A DNA stretch of 39,999 nt, taken from Bacillota bacterium (lineage in GTDB: Bacteria; Bacillota; Bacilli; Bacillales; Cytobacillaceae). The stretch is taken from positions 1-39,999 of the forward strand of contig JAUZPL010000039.1 in the NCBI GenBank assembly GCA_030705955.1, read 5' to 3'. Below, piece by piece: positions 1 through 8,472 of this stretch (positions are counted from its first letter, which is position 1; each line of letters begins with the position of its first letter). The translations under genes were made by a program, and so were the position numbers. The notes under the pieces were generated by a model. It had not been told where the DNA came from, searched no databases, and saw nothing but the letters and a program-made list of their open reading frames with translations.

Positions 1-40
1 CCCGCGGAAAGCGAAGCGCCTGGAGCGCAAATCAACAGAC
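1..40. repeat. Edge of a dispersed Bacillaceae repeat
   Basis: The first 40 bases are far more GC-rich than the AT-rich DNA that follows. They carry the pattern CCGCGGAAAGCGAAGCG, then CCTGGAGCG, then AAATCAACAG. I recognise this from memory as a non-coding repeat scattered through many Bacillus-group genomes. It contains a GCGCC/GGCGC-like core also found in the repeat at 13924-14023. It is cut by the window edge, so its full length is unknown. No open frame crosses it. Bases 41-106 hold nothing I can name. Confidence 0.5.
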
Positions 41-106
41 CAGTTTAAAAGCTTTATATAAATATTATAACAAATTAACGCGGTGAATTGTTGAAGGTAA
101 TTTATA

Positions 107-139
107 AAATAAAAGACTGCCGAAGCTTTTTCGACAGCC
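107..139 (-). terminator. Rho-independent terminator after the phosphodiesterase gene
   Basis: On the minus strand a 10-bp stem (GGCTGTCGAA pairing with TTCGGCAGTC, two G-U pairs) is followed by a TTTTATTTT tract. It lies just past the stop codon of the yqiK-like gene. A second small hairpin (AGAGACC/GGTCTCT, 143-161) overlaps that stop codon. Confidence 0.8.
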
Positions 140-150
140 TGTAGAGACCA

Positions 151-882
151 TTAAGGTCTCTTTTCTATTTGTTTTTTTATTTTTAACGCCACAGGAGGGT
201 CGTCTGTTATAAAAGCAGAACAATTCAATTGAAAGAGACGCTTCATGTCCGCCTCTTTATTCACAGTATATGGTCTTACAGCAATTCCACTATTGATGGA
301 ATTTATAATCATTTCATCCACTAATAAGGTTCTATAGTCCGGATGAATTCCTTTTGAGCAGATGGCTTTTGCATACACCCATGGCATATACAACCCTTCA
401 GAATATAATGGAGCTGTTTCTATTACGGGGTCTAATTGGTAGCAATGGACTATACTATAATGATTAAACGAAGAAAAAATAATGCGATTACTAAGACCGT
501 ATTGATGAATAAGCTGAATACATTTTTCTTCCATTCCTTCATAAAGAAATACTCCGTTCTTTAGCTCAATATTGCATATTAAATCATTCGATTTCATCCA
601 CTCAAAAACTTCTATTATGCTAGGTATAGGTTCGTTTTTTCCTCCTTTTTTATTTGCATTTAATGTTCTAATTTCTTTATATGTAAACTCTTTTACAAAC
701 CCACTGCCGCTTGTTGTTCGATCAACCTTTTCATCATGAATGACTACAACCTCTCCATCTTTTGTCAGTTGTACATCAAGCTCTATTCCATCTGCTCCAG
801 CTTTTTGGGCTTCAATAAATGCTGACATCGTATTTTCAGGAAATGCTGCAGAATAGCCTCGGTGAGCAAAAATTTGTGTCAT
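151..882 (-). CDS. yqiK: Glycerophosphodiester phosphodiesterase (YqiK/GlpQ family)
   Basis: The product hydrolyses glycerophosphodiesters, the deacylated phospholipid head groups, to glycerol 3-phosphate and an alcohol. It is a GDPD-family TIM barrel of 243 residues. The N-terminal HRGYSAAFPENT motif supplies the catalytic His and the conserved Glu. GIELDVQLTKDG carries the metal-binding E-x-D pair, and VVIHD carries the second catalytic His. There is no signal peptide, so it is cytoplasmic, unlike secreted GlpQ. I place the start at ATG 882, because an AGGAAG ribosome-binding site lies 8 nt upstream; an in-frame GTG at 891 overlaps that site and is unlikely. B. subtilis also has yqiK a short way beyond spo0A, so position supports the name. 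Family assignment is certain; the exact substrate is not. Confidence 0.9.
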   Translation of the reverse strand: MTQIFAHRGYSAAFPENTMSAFIEAQKAGADGIELDVQLTKDGEVVVIHDEKVDRTTSGSGFVKEFTYKEIRTLNANKKGGKNEPIPSIIEVFEWMKSNDLICNIELKNGVFLYEGMEEKCIQLIHQYGLSNRIIFSSFNHYSIVHCYQLDPVIETAPLYSEGLYMPWVYAKAICSKGIHPDYRTLLVDEMIINSINSGIAVRPYTVNKEADMKRLFQLNCSAFITDDPPVALKIKKQIEKRP

Positions 883-1109
883 TTTTTTCACTTCCTAAAC
901 AGTTTTTTTATATTGAATTACTTTTAGGCACTTATCATTTTGAATAAAGGAATGATATGCCAAAGGATATTCTTTTCGAAAAGAGACTAGAACATTAGGG
1001 ATGAAAAAAGAATATTATTTTTTATTCATACACAATAAGTGTTAGACCATACATATTTATCATAATTTTATTATAAAACAAGTCTTATTTGGAAATTGGG
1101 GGAAGAAAA

Positions 1110-1760
1110 ATGAATGAGAGAAGGGATTTCCCTAATCATTCAGATATTCATCAGCCTTTAAATTTTTCTGAGGTAGGTAAGTCGGGCGTAAATAAAGAGC
1201 AAACCAAGCAAACTTCCTTCTCTTTTGCCCCAGAGAACATTAAAGTATTGGTTGAAATCGCTAATTCATCATTTGATATTTCTTTAAATAAAAAAATAAA
1301 AATGAGTGCAAATATAGTAGATATACTTGATATAACTTGGACAACTTCTCCTGTAAACTACCAAGTGAATATCCATGCTAACACACTTTGGATTTCAGGA
1401 AAACTTACAGCAGGATTAATGTATACAAAAACAAATAACCCTAAGATTCATTTACAGCATATTACCATACCATGGAAAAAAAACTGTTCTTTAGAATTTA
1501 CCTATCCTCCAATTCCCCCATTAGGTGATGAAAAAAAACACTTTGAATTCACAAATCAAACATCTAACCAGCATTCTACTGAACATTATGAGCAAATTAT
1601 TTATCATAATGAACATCCAATTTTAGAGGTAGTATCAACAAGGGTTATTACATCTAAAGACATTACGGAAGAAAATACCCATTTTTATCTTAATTTACAT
1701 ATTAATAGTGAAATTTTCTATAGGCTTTTTCAATATCAGGTACTAAGAAAAAAGGAGTGA
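1110..1760 (+). CDS. Probable spore-envelope protein, SPOCS-like (first of a pair)
   Basis: I do not recognise a named gene. The protein has 216 residues, no signal peptide and no membrane segment. A polar, Ser/Asn-rich N-terminus of about 40 residues precedes a beta-rich core beginning IKVLVEIANSSFDISLN, followed by a turn and WISGKLTAGLMYT. This layout (short beta-strand block, then 'L.i.Gkl..gi.Y.') parallels the next gene and resembles spore-coat SPOCS/DUF3794-type modules. The start is ATG 1110, with GGGGGAAG 4-5 nt upstream; an earlier in-frame TTG at 1089 has no ribosome-binding site. The upstream gap contains CATACACA and CATACATA words that look like sigma-E -10 boxes, but no convincing -35. 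A role in the coat or exosporium is inferred only from architecture and the sporulation neighbourhood. Confidence 0.6.
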   Translation: MNERRDFPNHSDIHQPLNFSEVGKSGVNKEQTKQTSFSFAPENIKVLVEIANSSFDISLNKKIKMSANIVDILDITWTTSPVNYQVNIHANTLWISGKLTAGLMYTKTNNPKIHLQHITIPWKKNCSLEFTYPPIPPLGDEKKHFEFTNQTSNQHSTEHYEQIIYHNEHPILEVVSTRVITSKDITEENTHFYLNLHINSEIFYRLFQYQVLRKKE

Positions 1761-1793
1761 AAAATAGTGATATTCACTGTGATTTGCGTCCAA

Positions 1794-1820
1794 ACGTGGA
1801 TAGAAATCTTCCATATGATA
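1794..1820 (+). promoter_or_regulatory. Sigma-K-like promoter
   Basis: An AC dinucleotide within CAAACG (-35, AC at 1794-1795) is followed after exactly 16 bp by CATATGATA (-10, 1812-1820). This fits the mother-cell sigma-K pattern AC-N16/17-CATAnnnTA. The transcript would start near 1827, with AAGGGAG and ATG 1853 downstream. This supports late mother-cell expression of the following gene. Confidence 0.5.
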
Positions 1821-1852
1821 GAAGCATGAAGATATGAAGGGAGACTTTTTCA

Positions 1853-2686
1853 ATGTTTTTTAATGGGCCAAATCATAAAGACGGTAGTAATCCGCCAGCA
1901 AACAAGATTGTTTCTTCATCTGTTCAACAGGAGGTAAGTAATACCTCAACTACACCACAGATTATAAATGCAAATCCTTATATTAAGGTTCCCGTTGTTT
2001 TAGGAGAAACAACTGTTCAAATTGATCTTGATTCTACAATCACTTTTCCTGAACAGGTCTTGGAAATAAAAAAAATCAAAAAGAGCTTAAAATTAGTTCA
2101 ATGCCGTCTTTTATTACCAACAAACAAACTATTTCTAAAAGGTTTTGTACGTAAGAATATCCAATACGCAACACCTACAAGAGGCGGTCGTGATTATGTT
2201 TCATCCATGATTCACTCCTTAACGGTAGATGTTCCATTCCAAGTGGTAACCAAATTGGATTTCCTAAGTACTCCTGATTTTAAATCAAATCCTAGAAGCA
2301 CTGAATTTAAATATTTTAATTCTTCTCCACTCCCACAGGGATATCCTTCAAAAGAACGATTACTTTCCGGGGATTTCTCAGAACATAACCAAATGAGTGA
2401 AGAGGTCTACAATGAATTACCATTCTGTGAATTACTCTCAAGCAAATTTATTGAATATGATGAAGCACTAAACCGTTCAATGGGAAGTGTTTTTGGTAGT
2501 TCAGGCCAATCCATCACAGCACCTTTCGAGGAGGGAACATTTACTGAATTAGAAGAAAAAATGGTCATTGAGCTTACTATTAAAGTGCTTCAAAATCAGC
2601 AGGTTCATATTCCTGAAAGAGAAAAAGAAGAACAACCACACGAAGAAAGTCACAATTTCAACGAATTTAACAGTTTTTTTCATTAA
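1853..2686 (+). CDS. Probable spore coat/exosporium protein with SPOCS-like domain
   Basis: This 277-residue soluble protein has a low-complexity N-terminus (residues 1-45, rich in Ser, Thr, Asn and Gln). A compact block follows: IKVPVVLGETTVQIDLDS, then ITFPEQVLEIKKIKK, then LFLKGFVRKNIQYATP. The 'vPVvLgE..v' and 'l.lkGfvrKniqYa' phrases are what I associate with SPOCS/DUF3794-like spore coat proteins. The C-terminal 90 residues are acidic and end in a charged E/H-rich tail. The start is ATG 1853 behind AAGGGAG. It follows the similar smaller gene by 92 bp and has its own sigma-K-like promoter. Localisation to the spore envelope is an inference; no enzymatic motif is visible. Confidence 0.65.
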   Translation: MFFNGPNHKDGSNPPANKIVSSSVQQEVSNTSTTPQIINANPYIKVPVVLGETTVQIDLDSTITFPEQVLEIKKIKKSLKLVQCRLLLPTNKLFLKGFVRKNIQYATPTRGGRDYVSSMIHSLTVDVPFQVVTKLDFLSTPDFKSNPRSTEFKYFNSSPLPQGYPSKERLLSGDFSEHNQMSEEVYNELPFCELLSSKFIEYDEALNRSMGSVFGSSGQSITAPFEEGTFTELEEKMVIELTIKVLQNQQVHIPEREKEEQPHEESHNFNEFNSFFH

Positions 2687-2703
2687 GGAGAATCAATAGT
2701 AAT

Positions 2704-2735
2704 GAAAAACCCCAACTATAATGTTGGGGCTTTTC
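2704..2735. terminator. Bidirectional rho-independent terminator
   Basis: A CCCCAAC / GTTGGGG stem with a TATAAT loop is flanked by GAAAAA and CTTTTC. It is U-rich in both directions. It serves the plus-strand spore-envelope gene and the minus-strand spo0A gene, which converge here. Confidence 0.9.
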
Positions 2736-2769
2736 ATATAAAAGAATTATTGTATTAGTTTTTACCCTT

Positions 2770-3561
2770 TCAGGAAGCCTTATGCTCTAAACGAAGCTTA
2801 TCAGCAACCATCGCAATGAATTCTGAATTTGTCGGTTTTGCTTTTGTCATGCTGACTGTATAACCGAATAAGGAGGAAATCGAATCAATATTGCCACGGC
2901 TCCAGGCTACTTCAATTGCATGACGGATAGCCCTTTCTACGCGGCTCGCCGTAGTATTGTATTTTTTTGCAATGTCAGGGTATAAAACCTTGGTTATAGA
3001 ACCAAGCAACTCGATATCATTATAAACCATCGAAATAGCTTCTCGTAAGTATAAGTAGCCTTTAATATGTGCAGGTACACCAATTTCATGAATGATTCCA
3101 GTAATGCTAGCATCTAAATTTTTGGGTTTTTGTTCATTTTGTGAGCGATAATTAGAGAATGGCAATTTTCGGGTAACAGAACTTCCTTTGCCACTAACCT
3201 GGCGAATATGACTTCCTAAATTTTCCATGTCAAAAGGTTTCAAAATGAAATAGGAAGCACCAAGTTCAACTGCTTTTTTTGTGACATCTTCTTGACCAAA
3301 TGCAGTAAGCATGATGACATTTGGGATGGAGGATTTTTTTATTTCACGCATTTTTTCTAAAACGGCTAATCCATCAAGATGAGGCATAATTATATCTAAA
3401 ATAAGTACATCTGGATCGACTCCTTCTAACATTTCTAAACATTCCTGACCATTATGGGCAACCCCTACTACTTCCATATCATCCTGTGAAGAAATATAAT
3501 CTTCTAATAATCCAACTAATTCCCTGTTATCATCTACAACACAAACCTTAATCTTCATCAA
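2770..3561 (-). CDS. spo0A: Sporulation master regulator Spo0A
   Basis: Spo0A is the response regulator at the end of the sporulation phosphorelay; phosphorylated Spo0A binds 0A boxes to activate or repress early sporulation genes. The product has 263 residues. The receiver domain covers about 1-125: acidic pocket D10/D11, phosphoacceptor D56 in LILDIIMP, the TAFG switch region and the conserved Lys in FILKPFD. After a linker, the C-terminal Spo0A DNA-binding domain (about 145-263) includes the recognition region [20 protein letters not shown] at 3561 is the probable start: AGGAGG lies 8 nt upstream, and this start puts the phosphoacceptor at residue 56, as in B. subtilis. An ATG follows as the second codon. 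The gene has its own terminator and a sigma-H promoter. Confidence 0.99.
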   Translation of the reverse strand: MMKIKVCVVDDNRELVGLLEDYISSQDDMEVVGVAHNGQECLEMLEGVDPDVLILDIIMPHLDGLAVLEKMREIKKSSIPNVIMLTAFGQEDVTKKAVELGASYFILKPFDMENLGSHIRQVSGKGSSVTRKLPFSNYRSQNEQKPKNLDASITGIIHEIGVPAHIKGYLYLREAISMVYNDIELLGSITKVLYPDIAKKYNTTASRVERAIRHAIEVAWSRGNIDSISSLFGYTVSMTKAKPTNSEFIAMVADKLRLEHKAS

Positions 3562-3617
3562 ACGAGTTTCCTCCTCAATTCCCTGAACTTTTATCTCTAT
3601 TTTCTATTCTAAATGAC

Positions 3618-3646
3618 AAATTCGACAATGCAATAAAAAATCCTTT
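3618..3646 (-). promoter_or_regulatory. Sigma-H promoter of spo0A
   Basis: On the minus strand AAAGGATTT (3638-3646) and GTCGAATTT (3618-3626) are separated by 11 bp. Both match the sigma-H consensus (RnAGGAwWW and RnnGAATwW) at every position. The -10 region overlaps a TGTCGAA 0A box, the same arrangement as the sporulation promoter of B. subtilis spo0A. Confidence 0.8.
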
Positions 3647-3747
3647 ATAATTTTTCAACTTTTCTCAAAAGGGTCACAAAATCTTTTGTTTTCTCTCGTT
3701 TTCTTTAATTTTCGACCAATTTCGTTATTTTCTTCAACTTTGTCGAA
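3621..3747. promoter_or_regulatory. Spo0A-binding boxes upstream of spo0A
   Basis: The heptamer TGTCGAA (0A-box core TGnCGAA) occurs on the minus strand at 3621-3627 and on the plus strand at 3741-3747. A near match (GGTCGAA, minus strand) lies at 3711-3717. B. subtilis spo0A has a comparable set of 0A boxes used for autoregulation and promoter switching. The boxes are visible; their function here is inferred from that parallel. Confidence 0.6.
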
Positions 3748-3821
3748 AAATCTTTAAAGTAAACTCGCCGACTGACGAGCCCTTTAGGCGGTTCATGAGG
3801 CGTAGTTGCCCTGATATGCGT

Positions 3822-3864
3822 TAGGAAAGAATAAATTTTGGTCTTATAAATTCATTCTTTCCTA
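3822..3864. repeat. 17-bp inverted repeat between spoIVB and spo0A
   Basis: TAGGAAAGAATAAATTT (3822-3838) is matched by its inverted copy at 3848-3864 with one mismatch, separated by 9 bp. It lies beyond the spoIVB terminator. In the same spoIVB-spo0A gap (3562-3915) I see only the spo0A promoter, the 0A boxes, this repeat and the terminator; no gene is present. Bases 3770-3820 are slightly GC-richer and unassigned. Confidence 0.55.
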
Positions 3865-3866
3865 TT

Positions 3867-3904
3867 AGAAAAAAAACAAAATGGGCTTTATCACCCATTT
3901 TGTT
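3867..3904 (-). terminator. Rho-independent terminator of spoIVB
   Basis: On the minus strand AACAAAATGGG pairs perfectly with CCCATTTTGTT around an 8-nt loop and is followed by a run of eight T. It begins 12 nt after the spoIVB stop codon. Confidence 0.92.
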
Positions 3905-3915
3905 AATAACTAAAT

Positions 3916-5205
3916 TTAGCTAGCCCTTTCTTTAGGTTTATCATAAATATCAATACCCGCTTCATCTAACATCCACTCGATATGAACTCCATAACCAGAG
4001 GTTGGATCATTTACAAAAACATGAGTAACGGCACCGACTAATTTTCCATCCTGTATAATGGGACTGCCACTCATTCCTTGAACAATTCCGCCTGTCTTTT
4101 TAAGGAGCACAGGGTCTGTTACCTTAATCACCATTCCTTTTGTTGCCGGAAACTTTTGTGGTATGGTGCTAACAATTTCTATGTTAAATGCCTCAACTTT
4201 ATCATTATTTACCACTGTTAAAATTTTAGCTGGCCCTTCTTTCACTTGATTAGCTAAAGCAATCGGAAGAGGTTTATCCATAACCTCATTTTTAAGATTT
4301 TTATTTAATCTCCCAAAAATCCCAAAAGGACTGTTTTTTTGAATATTTCCAACAATCTCTTTATCAGGTGAAAATCTTGCAAGCTTCTCCCCAGGGTCTC
4401 CATTACTTCCTTTTTCAATTGATGTAACAGTTGAACGCACAATTTGTCCATCTTCTACAACAATTGGTTTTTTTGTATCCATATCAGAAATAACGTGCCC
4501 TAAGGCTCCATATTTTTTTGATTTTGGATCAATAAACGTCATCGTACCAATTCCAGCAGCAGAATCTCTAATATATAAACCAAGCTTATAAATTTCTTCT
4601 CCTTTATCTTTTAAAGGAGTTAATTTTGTAGTGAATTTTCCATTCTCCCTGCTGATTGATACATTTAATTCCTTTCCACTTTGCCCTGCAGCTTGTACAA
4701 ATGGAGCTACGTCAGACATTTTTTCAATTTTACTGCCATTTATTTCAGTAATTATATCTCCAACCTTTATTCCTGCTATCTCTCCTGGGGATTTTTTACC
4801 ATCAATAGTGTTAACCAAATGATGTCCAACTACTAATACTCCTACCGTATTTAATTTAACACCAATTGATTGACCACCTGGAATTACTTTGAAATCCTTT
4901 AATACATTGACATCCACTTTTTTGATAGGGATACCTGCAATATTCAGTAGCATTTCATTTTTGCCTTTTTCATTTGCTTTTAGGGATACAATATGTTCTT
5001 CTTGTTTTAAAGATAAAGTATTATTTGTGGATACTAATGAGGCTGAAACCGGAACAGCCTTTTGTATCGAATATTCTTGCCCTTTAAAAACAGTAATATT
5101 TTTTGGAATTGAAAGGTATGCTTGAAATGGCTGAAAAAAAATCAAGCTAGTTAATGAAACAAGGAGAATTCCACCAATGATCTTTCTAATCGTTTCTAAC
5201 TTCAA
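3916..5205 (-). CDS. spoIVB: Stage IV sporulation serine protease SpoIVB
   Basis: SpoIVB is made in the forespore, crosses into the intermembrane space and triggers pro-sigma-K processing by cleaving SpoIVFA; it also cleaves SpoIIQ. An N-terminal hydrophobic anchor ([15 protein letters not shown]) precedes a PDZ domain around residues 120-200 ([10 protein letters not shown] ... [13 protein letters not shown]). The S55 peptidase domain follows, with catalytic H237 (GALGHVISD), D364 (KVTDPVLL) and S379 (QGMSGSP). I chose TTG 5205 as the start: an AGGAG lies 10 nt upstream, and with this start the catalytic residues are each one position from those of B. subtilis (H236, D363, S378). GTG 5214 is in frame but almost touches the ribosome-binding site. 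The gene is monocistronic, between recN and spo0A as in B. subtilis. Confidence 0.97.
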   Translation of the reverse strand: MKLETIRKIIGGILLVSLTSLIFFQPFQAYLSIPKNITVFKGQEYSIQKAVPVSASLVSTNNTLSLKQEEHIVSLKANEKGKNEMLLNIAGIPIKKVDVNVLKDFKVIPGGQSIGVKLNTVGVLVVGHHLVNTIDGKKSPGEIAGIKVGDIITEINGSKIEKMSDVAPFVQAAGQSGKELNVSISRENGKFTTKLTPLKDKGEEIYKLGLYIRDSAAGIGTMTFIDPKSKKYGALGHVISDMDTKKPIVVEDGQIVRSTVTSIEKGSNGDPGEKLARFSPDKEIVGNIQKNSPFGIFGRLNKNLKNEVMDKPLPIALANQVKEGPAKILTVVNNDKVEAFNIEIVSTIPQKFPATKGMVIKVTDPVLLKKTGGIVQGMSGSPIIQDGKLVGAVTHVFVNDPTSGYGVHIEWMLDEAGIDIYDKPKERAS

Positions 5206-5290
5206 TATTTTCACTCTCCTCGCTTCTAATCCAACTTCGAAATGGCTACATCCTTAATTTTGCCACGGTGCGAGTCATTTATAACTACTT

Positions 5291-5322
5291 AAAAAATAAA
5301 AAAGCTACCCTTATTGGATAGC
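5291..5322 (-). terminator. Rho-independent terminator of recN
   Basis: Minus-strand stem GCTATCC / GGGTAGC (one G-U pair) with loop AATAAG, followed by TTTTTTATTTTTT. It starts 3 nt after the recN stop. Confidence 0.9.
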
Positions 5323-5325
5323 ATT

Positions 5326-7011
5326 TCAAATTTTTTTATTTTCTGATGCAAGGAGAAGCAATTCTTCTGCATGTTTTTTCGTTAAATCTGTTATTTCAAC
5401 ACCAGAAATCATTCTTGCTATTTCTTTTATCTTTTCCGAATCTGGTAATGGGGTAACTGAAGTTTTCGTTCTGCCACCTTTTGCAACCTTTGAAATATAA
5501 AGATGAGTATCGGCCATTGCGGCAACCTGCGGAAGATGAGAAATACACAGAACCTGTGACTGAGTAGCAACCTTATAAATTTTTTCCGCAATTGCTTGAG
5601 CTACTCTTCCGCTTACACCTGTATCCACCTCATCAAAAATAATGGAGGTTACTCCCTGATGTTTTGAAAAAATACTTTTTAAGGCAAGCATCATTCTTGA
5701 TAATTCCCCACCAGAAGCAATTTTGGAAAGTGGCTTTAATGGCTCACCAGGGTTTGTCGATAGAAAATATTCAATTTTATCTGTTCCATGTTTGGTAAAT
5801 GTCCCTGAAGCATCAAAACGAATTGAAAAAACCGTTTTTGACATGTATAGCTCTTTTAATTCTTTATGTATCAGCTTTGTTAGTCGATCTGCCCATTTTT
5901 TACGAATATCTGTTAATTGTATTGCCTCCAAATTTAAATCCTTTTTTAATGAAGATAATTCTTTTTCTAATTGGCTTATATGTGTTTCCTTATTTTGCAA
6001 TGTTTCAATTTCTTCTTCAATTTTAGCGGCATATTCCAATATATCAATGATACTCGTTCCATATTTCCTTTTTAATTGATTAATTTCAGTTAATCTTTCT
6101 TCGATTTCGTTTAATCTTGCAGGGTCATATTCAAGAAGGTCTAGCTCATTTCTTAGCGACCTAGAAGCATCCTCCAAAATATAATAACTGTTTGAAACTG
6201 ATTCAAACAAATTTTTATATGCTGGATCAAGTGCAGCTGCTCCTTCTAAATGTCCCATAACGAGGCCTATCCAATCTAGCCCTCTTTGTTCCCCCTGAAG
6301 GGCAGAATAACTTGATTGAATATCATCAAAGATTTTCTCGAAGTTATTAAGTTTCTTTCTTTCTTCAATAAGCTCAATGTCCTCATTTATTTTTAAATTT
6401 GCTTTTTGTATTTCTTCAAATTGAAACTGAATTAAATCAAGCCGATGAGCTGTTTGTTGTTCATTCTCACTTAATGCTTTTAACTTTGCCAGAGTTTGTT
6501 CATACCGTCTAAAAACGGTTTGATACTCTGCAAAGGAAGGCATTATTTCTTGAGCACCAAATTGATCAAGTAAGAACAAATGGCGAGAATCATCCATTAG
6601 TTCCTGATGTTCATGCTGTCCATGGATATCAACAAGTGTTGAGCCTACTTCACGGAGAGTTGATATCGTAACGAGTTTTCCATTTATTCGACAAACACTT
6701 TTGCCTGTTTGTGAAATATCTCTTTTAAGTACAACCATTCCTTCCTCAATTTCAATTCCAAACTCTAATGCTTTTGTATAGCATGGATGTTTAGAATCAT
6801 CTAGTTGAAAAAGTCCTTCTATTTCAGCTCTATCTTCTCCATGTCGAACAAATTCTGATGAACCTCTTCCACCTACTAATAGATGAATTGCATCAATAAT
6901 AATGGATTTCCCAGCCCCTGTTTCCCCCGTTAACACGGTCAGCCCTTTATGGAAGGAAATAGAGAGCGATTCAATTATGGCAAAGTTTTTTATAGATAGC
7001 TCACTTAACAA
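5326..7011 (-). CDS. recN: DNA repair ATPase RecN
   Basis: RecN is an SMC-like ATPase recruited early to double-strand breaks to tether DNA ends for recombination. The 561-residue product has an N-terminal Walker A (GETGAGKS, residues 29-36), long coiled-coil arms through about 150-370, an ABC signature (ASGGELSRMMLALKS) and Walker B (SIIFDEVDTGVSG) near the C-terminus. It is slightly shorter than B. subtilis RecN (576). The start is TTG 7011, preceded by GGGGG with 7-8 nt spacing; an ATG between them is out of frame and stops after five codons. The gap to argR is only 16 nt and contains the ribosome-binding site, so argR and recN are probably co-transcribed, as in B. subtilis. Confidence 0.98.
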   Translation of the reverse strand: MLSELSIKNFAIIESLSISFHKGLTVLTGETGAGKSIIIDAIHLLVGGRGSSEFVRHGEDRAEIEGLFQLDDSKHPCYTKALEFGIEIEEGMVVLKRDISQTGKSVCRINGKLVTISTLREVGSTLVDIHGQHEHQELMDDSRHLFLLDQFGAQEIMPSFAEYQTVFRRYEQTLAKLKALSENEQQTAHRLDLIQFQFEEIQKANLKINEDIELIEERKKLNNFEKIFDDIQSSYSALQGEQRGLDWIGLVMGHLEGAAALDPAYKNLFESVSNSYYILEDASRSLRNELDLLEYDPARLNEIEERLTEINQLKRKYGTSIIDILEYAAKIEEEIETLQNKETHISQLEKELSSLKKDLNLEAIQLTDIRKKWADRLTKLIHKELKELYMSKTVFSIRFDASGTFTKHGTDKIEYFLSTNPGEPLKPLSKIASGGELSRMMLALKSIFSKHQGVTSIIFDEVDTGVSGRVAQAIAEKIYKVATQSQVLCISHLPQVAAMADTHLYISKVAKGGRTKTSVTPLPDSEKIKEIARMISGVEITDLTKKHAEELLLLASENKKI

Positions 7012-7027
7012 GATTCATTCCCCCAAG

Positions 7028-7477
7028 TTAAAGCATACCTAGGAAACGGTTTGTGATTTTTTCTGTATCTTCTGGTGTCCGACAAATGATTAAAATGGTA
7101 TCATCACCACAAATGGTCCCCAAGATATCTTCCCAATCAAGATTATCAATTAATGCTCCAATCGCCATCGCATTTCCTGGCAAACATTTCATCACAAGCA
7201 AATGTCCAGCAGAATCAATTCTTACAAATGCATCCATTAAAGACCTTTTTAGCTTTTGCAGGGGATTGAAGCGTTGATCCGCCGGCAGGCTATATTTATA
7301 ACGACCATCTGTTAAAGGAACTTTCACAAGATGTAATTCCTTTATGTCACGTGAAACAGTGGCCTGTGTTACATTAAAACCTGCACTTTTTAATTCATCA
7401 ACAAGCTCATCCTGTGTTTCAATATCATTATTGGCAATGATATCCCTAATTTTTATATGTCGTTGACCTTTATTCAT
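7028..7477 (-). CDS. argR: Arginine regulator ArgR/AhrC
   Basis: ArgR is a hexameric transcription factor that, with arginine as co-effector, represses arginine biosynthesis and activates arginine catabolism by binding ARG boxes. The product has 149 residues, the usual length. The N-terminal winged helix (about 1-70) contains the [19 protein letters not shown] recognition helix. The C-terminal half carries the oligomerisation and arginine-binding motif [15 protein letters not shown] and the [10 protein letters not shown] strand. ATG 7477 follows GAGGTGAAATAA. A TATAAT -10 box lies about 100 bp upstream on the minus strand with no clear -35. It is the first gene of the argR-recN unit; no convincing ARG box was found in front of it. 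Confidence 0.97.
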   Translation of the reverse strand: MNKGQRHIKIRDIIANNDIETQDELVDELKSAGFNVTQATVSRDIKELHLVKVPLTDGRYKYSLPADQRFNPLQKLKRSLMDAFVRIDSAGHLLVMKCLPGNAMAIGALIDNLDWEDILGTICGDDTILIICRTPEDTEKITNRFLGML

Positions 7478-7594
7478 TTATTTCACCTCATAAAAGTAAA
7501 AAAACATTATGTATATGATCTAACTTTTGTCTCTTCTCCACTAATGTTAGCGGATTTTGTCATTCTTGTACATTCATTATTATATGGTATCGCC

Positions 7595-7637
7595 AAAAAA
7601 TAATGAAAGGATAAGCATTTTTTGCTTATCCTTCATT
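7595..7637 (-). terminator. Rho-independent terminator after tlyA
   Basis: On the minus strand AAGGATAAGC pairs with GCTTATCCTT and the pairing continues through flanking AATGA/TCATT with one bulged A. An ATTATTTTTT tract follows. The hairpin includes the tlyA stop codon (7626-7628), so the stem starts inside the gene. Confidence 0.85.
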
Positions 7638-8468
7638 GTTATTCTTTGATTTTAGTTGTTTATGGGCTTCTTCGACAATTTGTTCAGGGTTTGTAGGTAA
7701 GTGGTTTTCTCCATTTTCCCGTTCACCGACGTATTTTAAATGGATTAAAAATTCGATATTTCCGTCTCCTCCTGTTATCGGAGAAAAGGAAAGATCCTTT
7801 ACGATATACCCAAGGCTGAGGGAAAGATTAATAATCTTATTTATCACTTCGACGTGAATTTTAGGATCACGCACAATACCTTTTTTTCCCACCTGTTCTC
7901 TCCCAGCTTCGAATTGAGGCTTAATTAATGCCACAATATCACTTTCTGGAACTAGAATCGTTTTAAGAACCGGAAGGATTAAGGATAAAGAAATAAAAGA
8001 TACATCAATGGAAGCAAAGCTAGGCATTTCACCTGCTAAATCTTTTGCAGTAACATAACGAAAATTGGTTCTTTCCATAACAATAACTCGTTCATCCTGA
8101 CGAAGCTTCCATGCAAGCTGATTATAGCCCACATCCAGCGCATATGACATTTTGGCACCGTGCTGCAGGGCACAATCTGTAAATCCTCCTGTAGATGCCC
8201 CAATATCAAGAAGTATCTTATCTTTAATAGTAAGATCAAATACTTTTAATGCTTTTTCAAGCTTAAGTCCCCCCCGGCTTACATAAGGAAGTACATTACC
8301 CTTTATGGAAAGCGGAATATCTTCACTTACTTTCTCACCAGGTTTATCAAGCCGTTCTTCATTTGTATAAACAAGGCCAGCCATAATGGCACGCTTTGCT
8401 TTTTCCCTTGTTTCGGCCAATCCGCGTTCAACAAGTAAAACATCTAAACGTTCTTTCCTAGTTTTCAT
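7626..8468 (-). CDS. tlyA: TlyA-family rRNA 2'-O-methyltransferase (YqxC)
   Basis: Members of this family methylate ribose 2'-OH groups in rRNA; mycobacterial TlyA modifies 16S and 23S rRNA and some homologues act as hemolysins. The product has 280 residues. An N-terminal S4 RNA-binding domain (about 1-62) includes RLDVLLVERGLAETREKAKR. An FtsJ/RrmJ-like SAM domain follows with motif I LLDIGASTGGFTDCALQ, the Asp-containing YALDVGYNQLAWKL, and the K-D-K-type residues in VALIKPQFEAGR. The start is ATG 8468, matching the YqxC N-terminus; a longer frame back to 8501 overlaps dxs and is rejected. Only 4 nt separate it from dxs. The B. subtilis orthologue sits in the same position; its exact target nucleotide here is unknown. 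Confidence 0.93.
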   Translation of the reverse strand: MKTRKERLDVLLVERGLAETREKAKRAIMAGLVYTNEERLDKPGEKVSEDIPLSIKGNVLPYVSRGGLKLEKALKVFDLTIKDKILLDIGASTGGFTDCALQHGAKMSYALDVGYNQLAWKLRQDERVIVMERTNFRYVTAKDLAGEMPSFASIDVSFISLSLILPVLKTILVPESDIVALIKPQFEAGREQVGKKGIVRDPKIHVEVINKIINLSLSLGYIVKDLSFSPITGGDGNIEFLIHLKYVGERENGENHLPTNPEQIVEEAHKQLKSKNNNEG

Positions 8469-8472
8469 CCAT

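Noticed and set aside
7478-7600. ARG box upstream of argR
   Set aside because: An AATGAAT-like word exists but the second half-site does not match.
8036-8239. Open frame antiparallel or shifted within tlyA
   Set aside because: It is a shadow frame of a well-conserved gene, without a ribosome-binding site.
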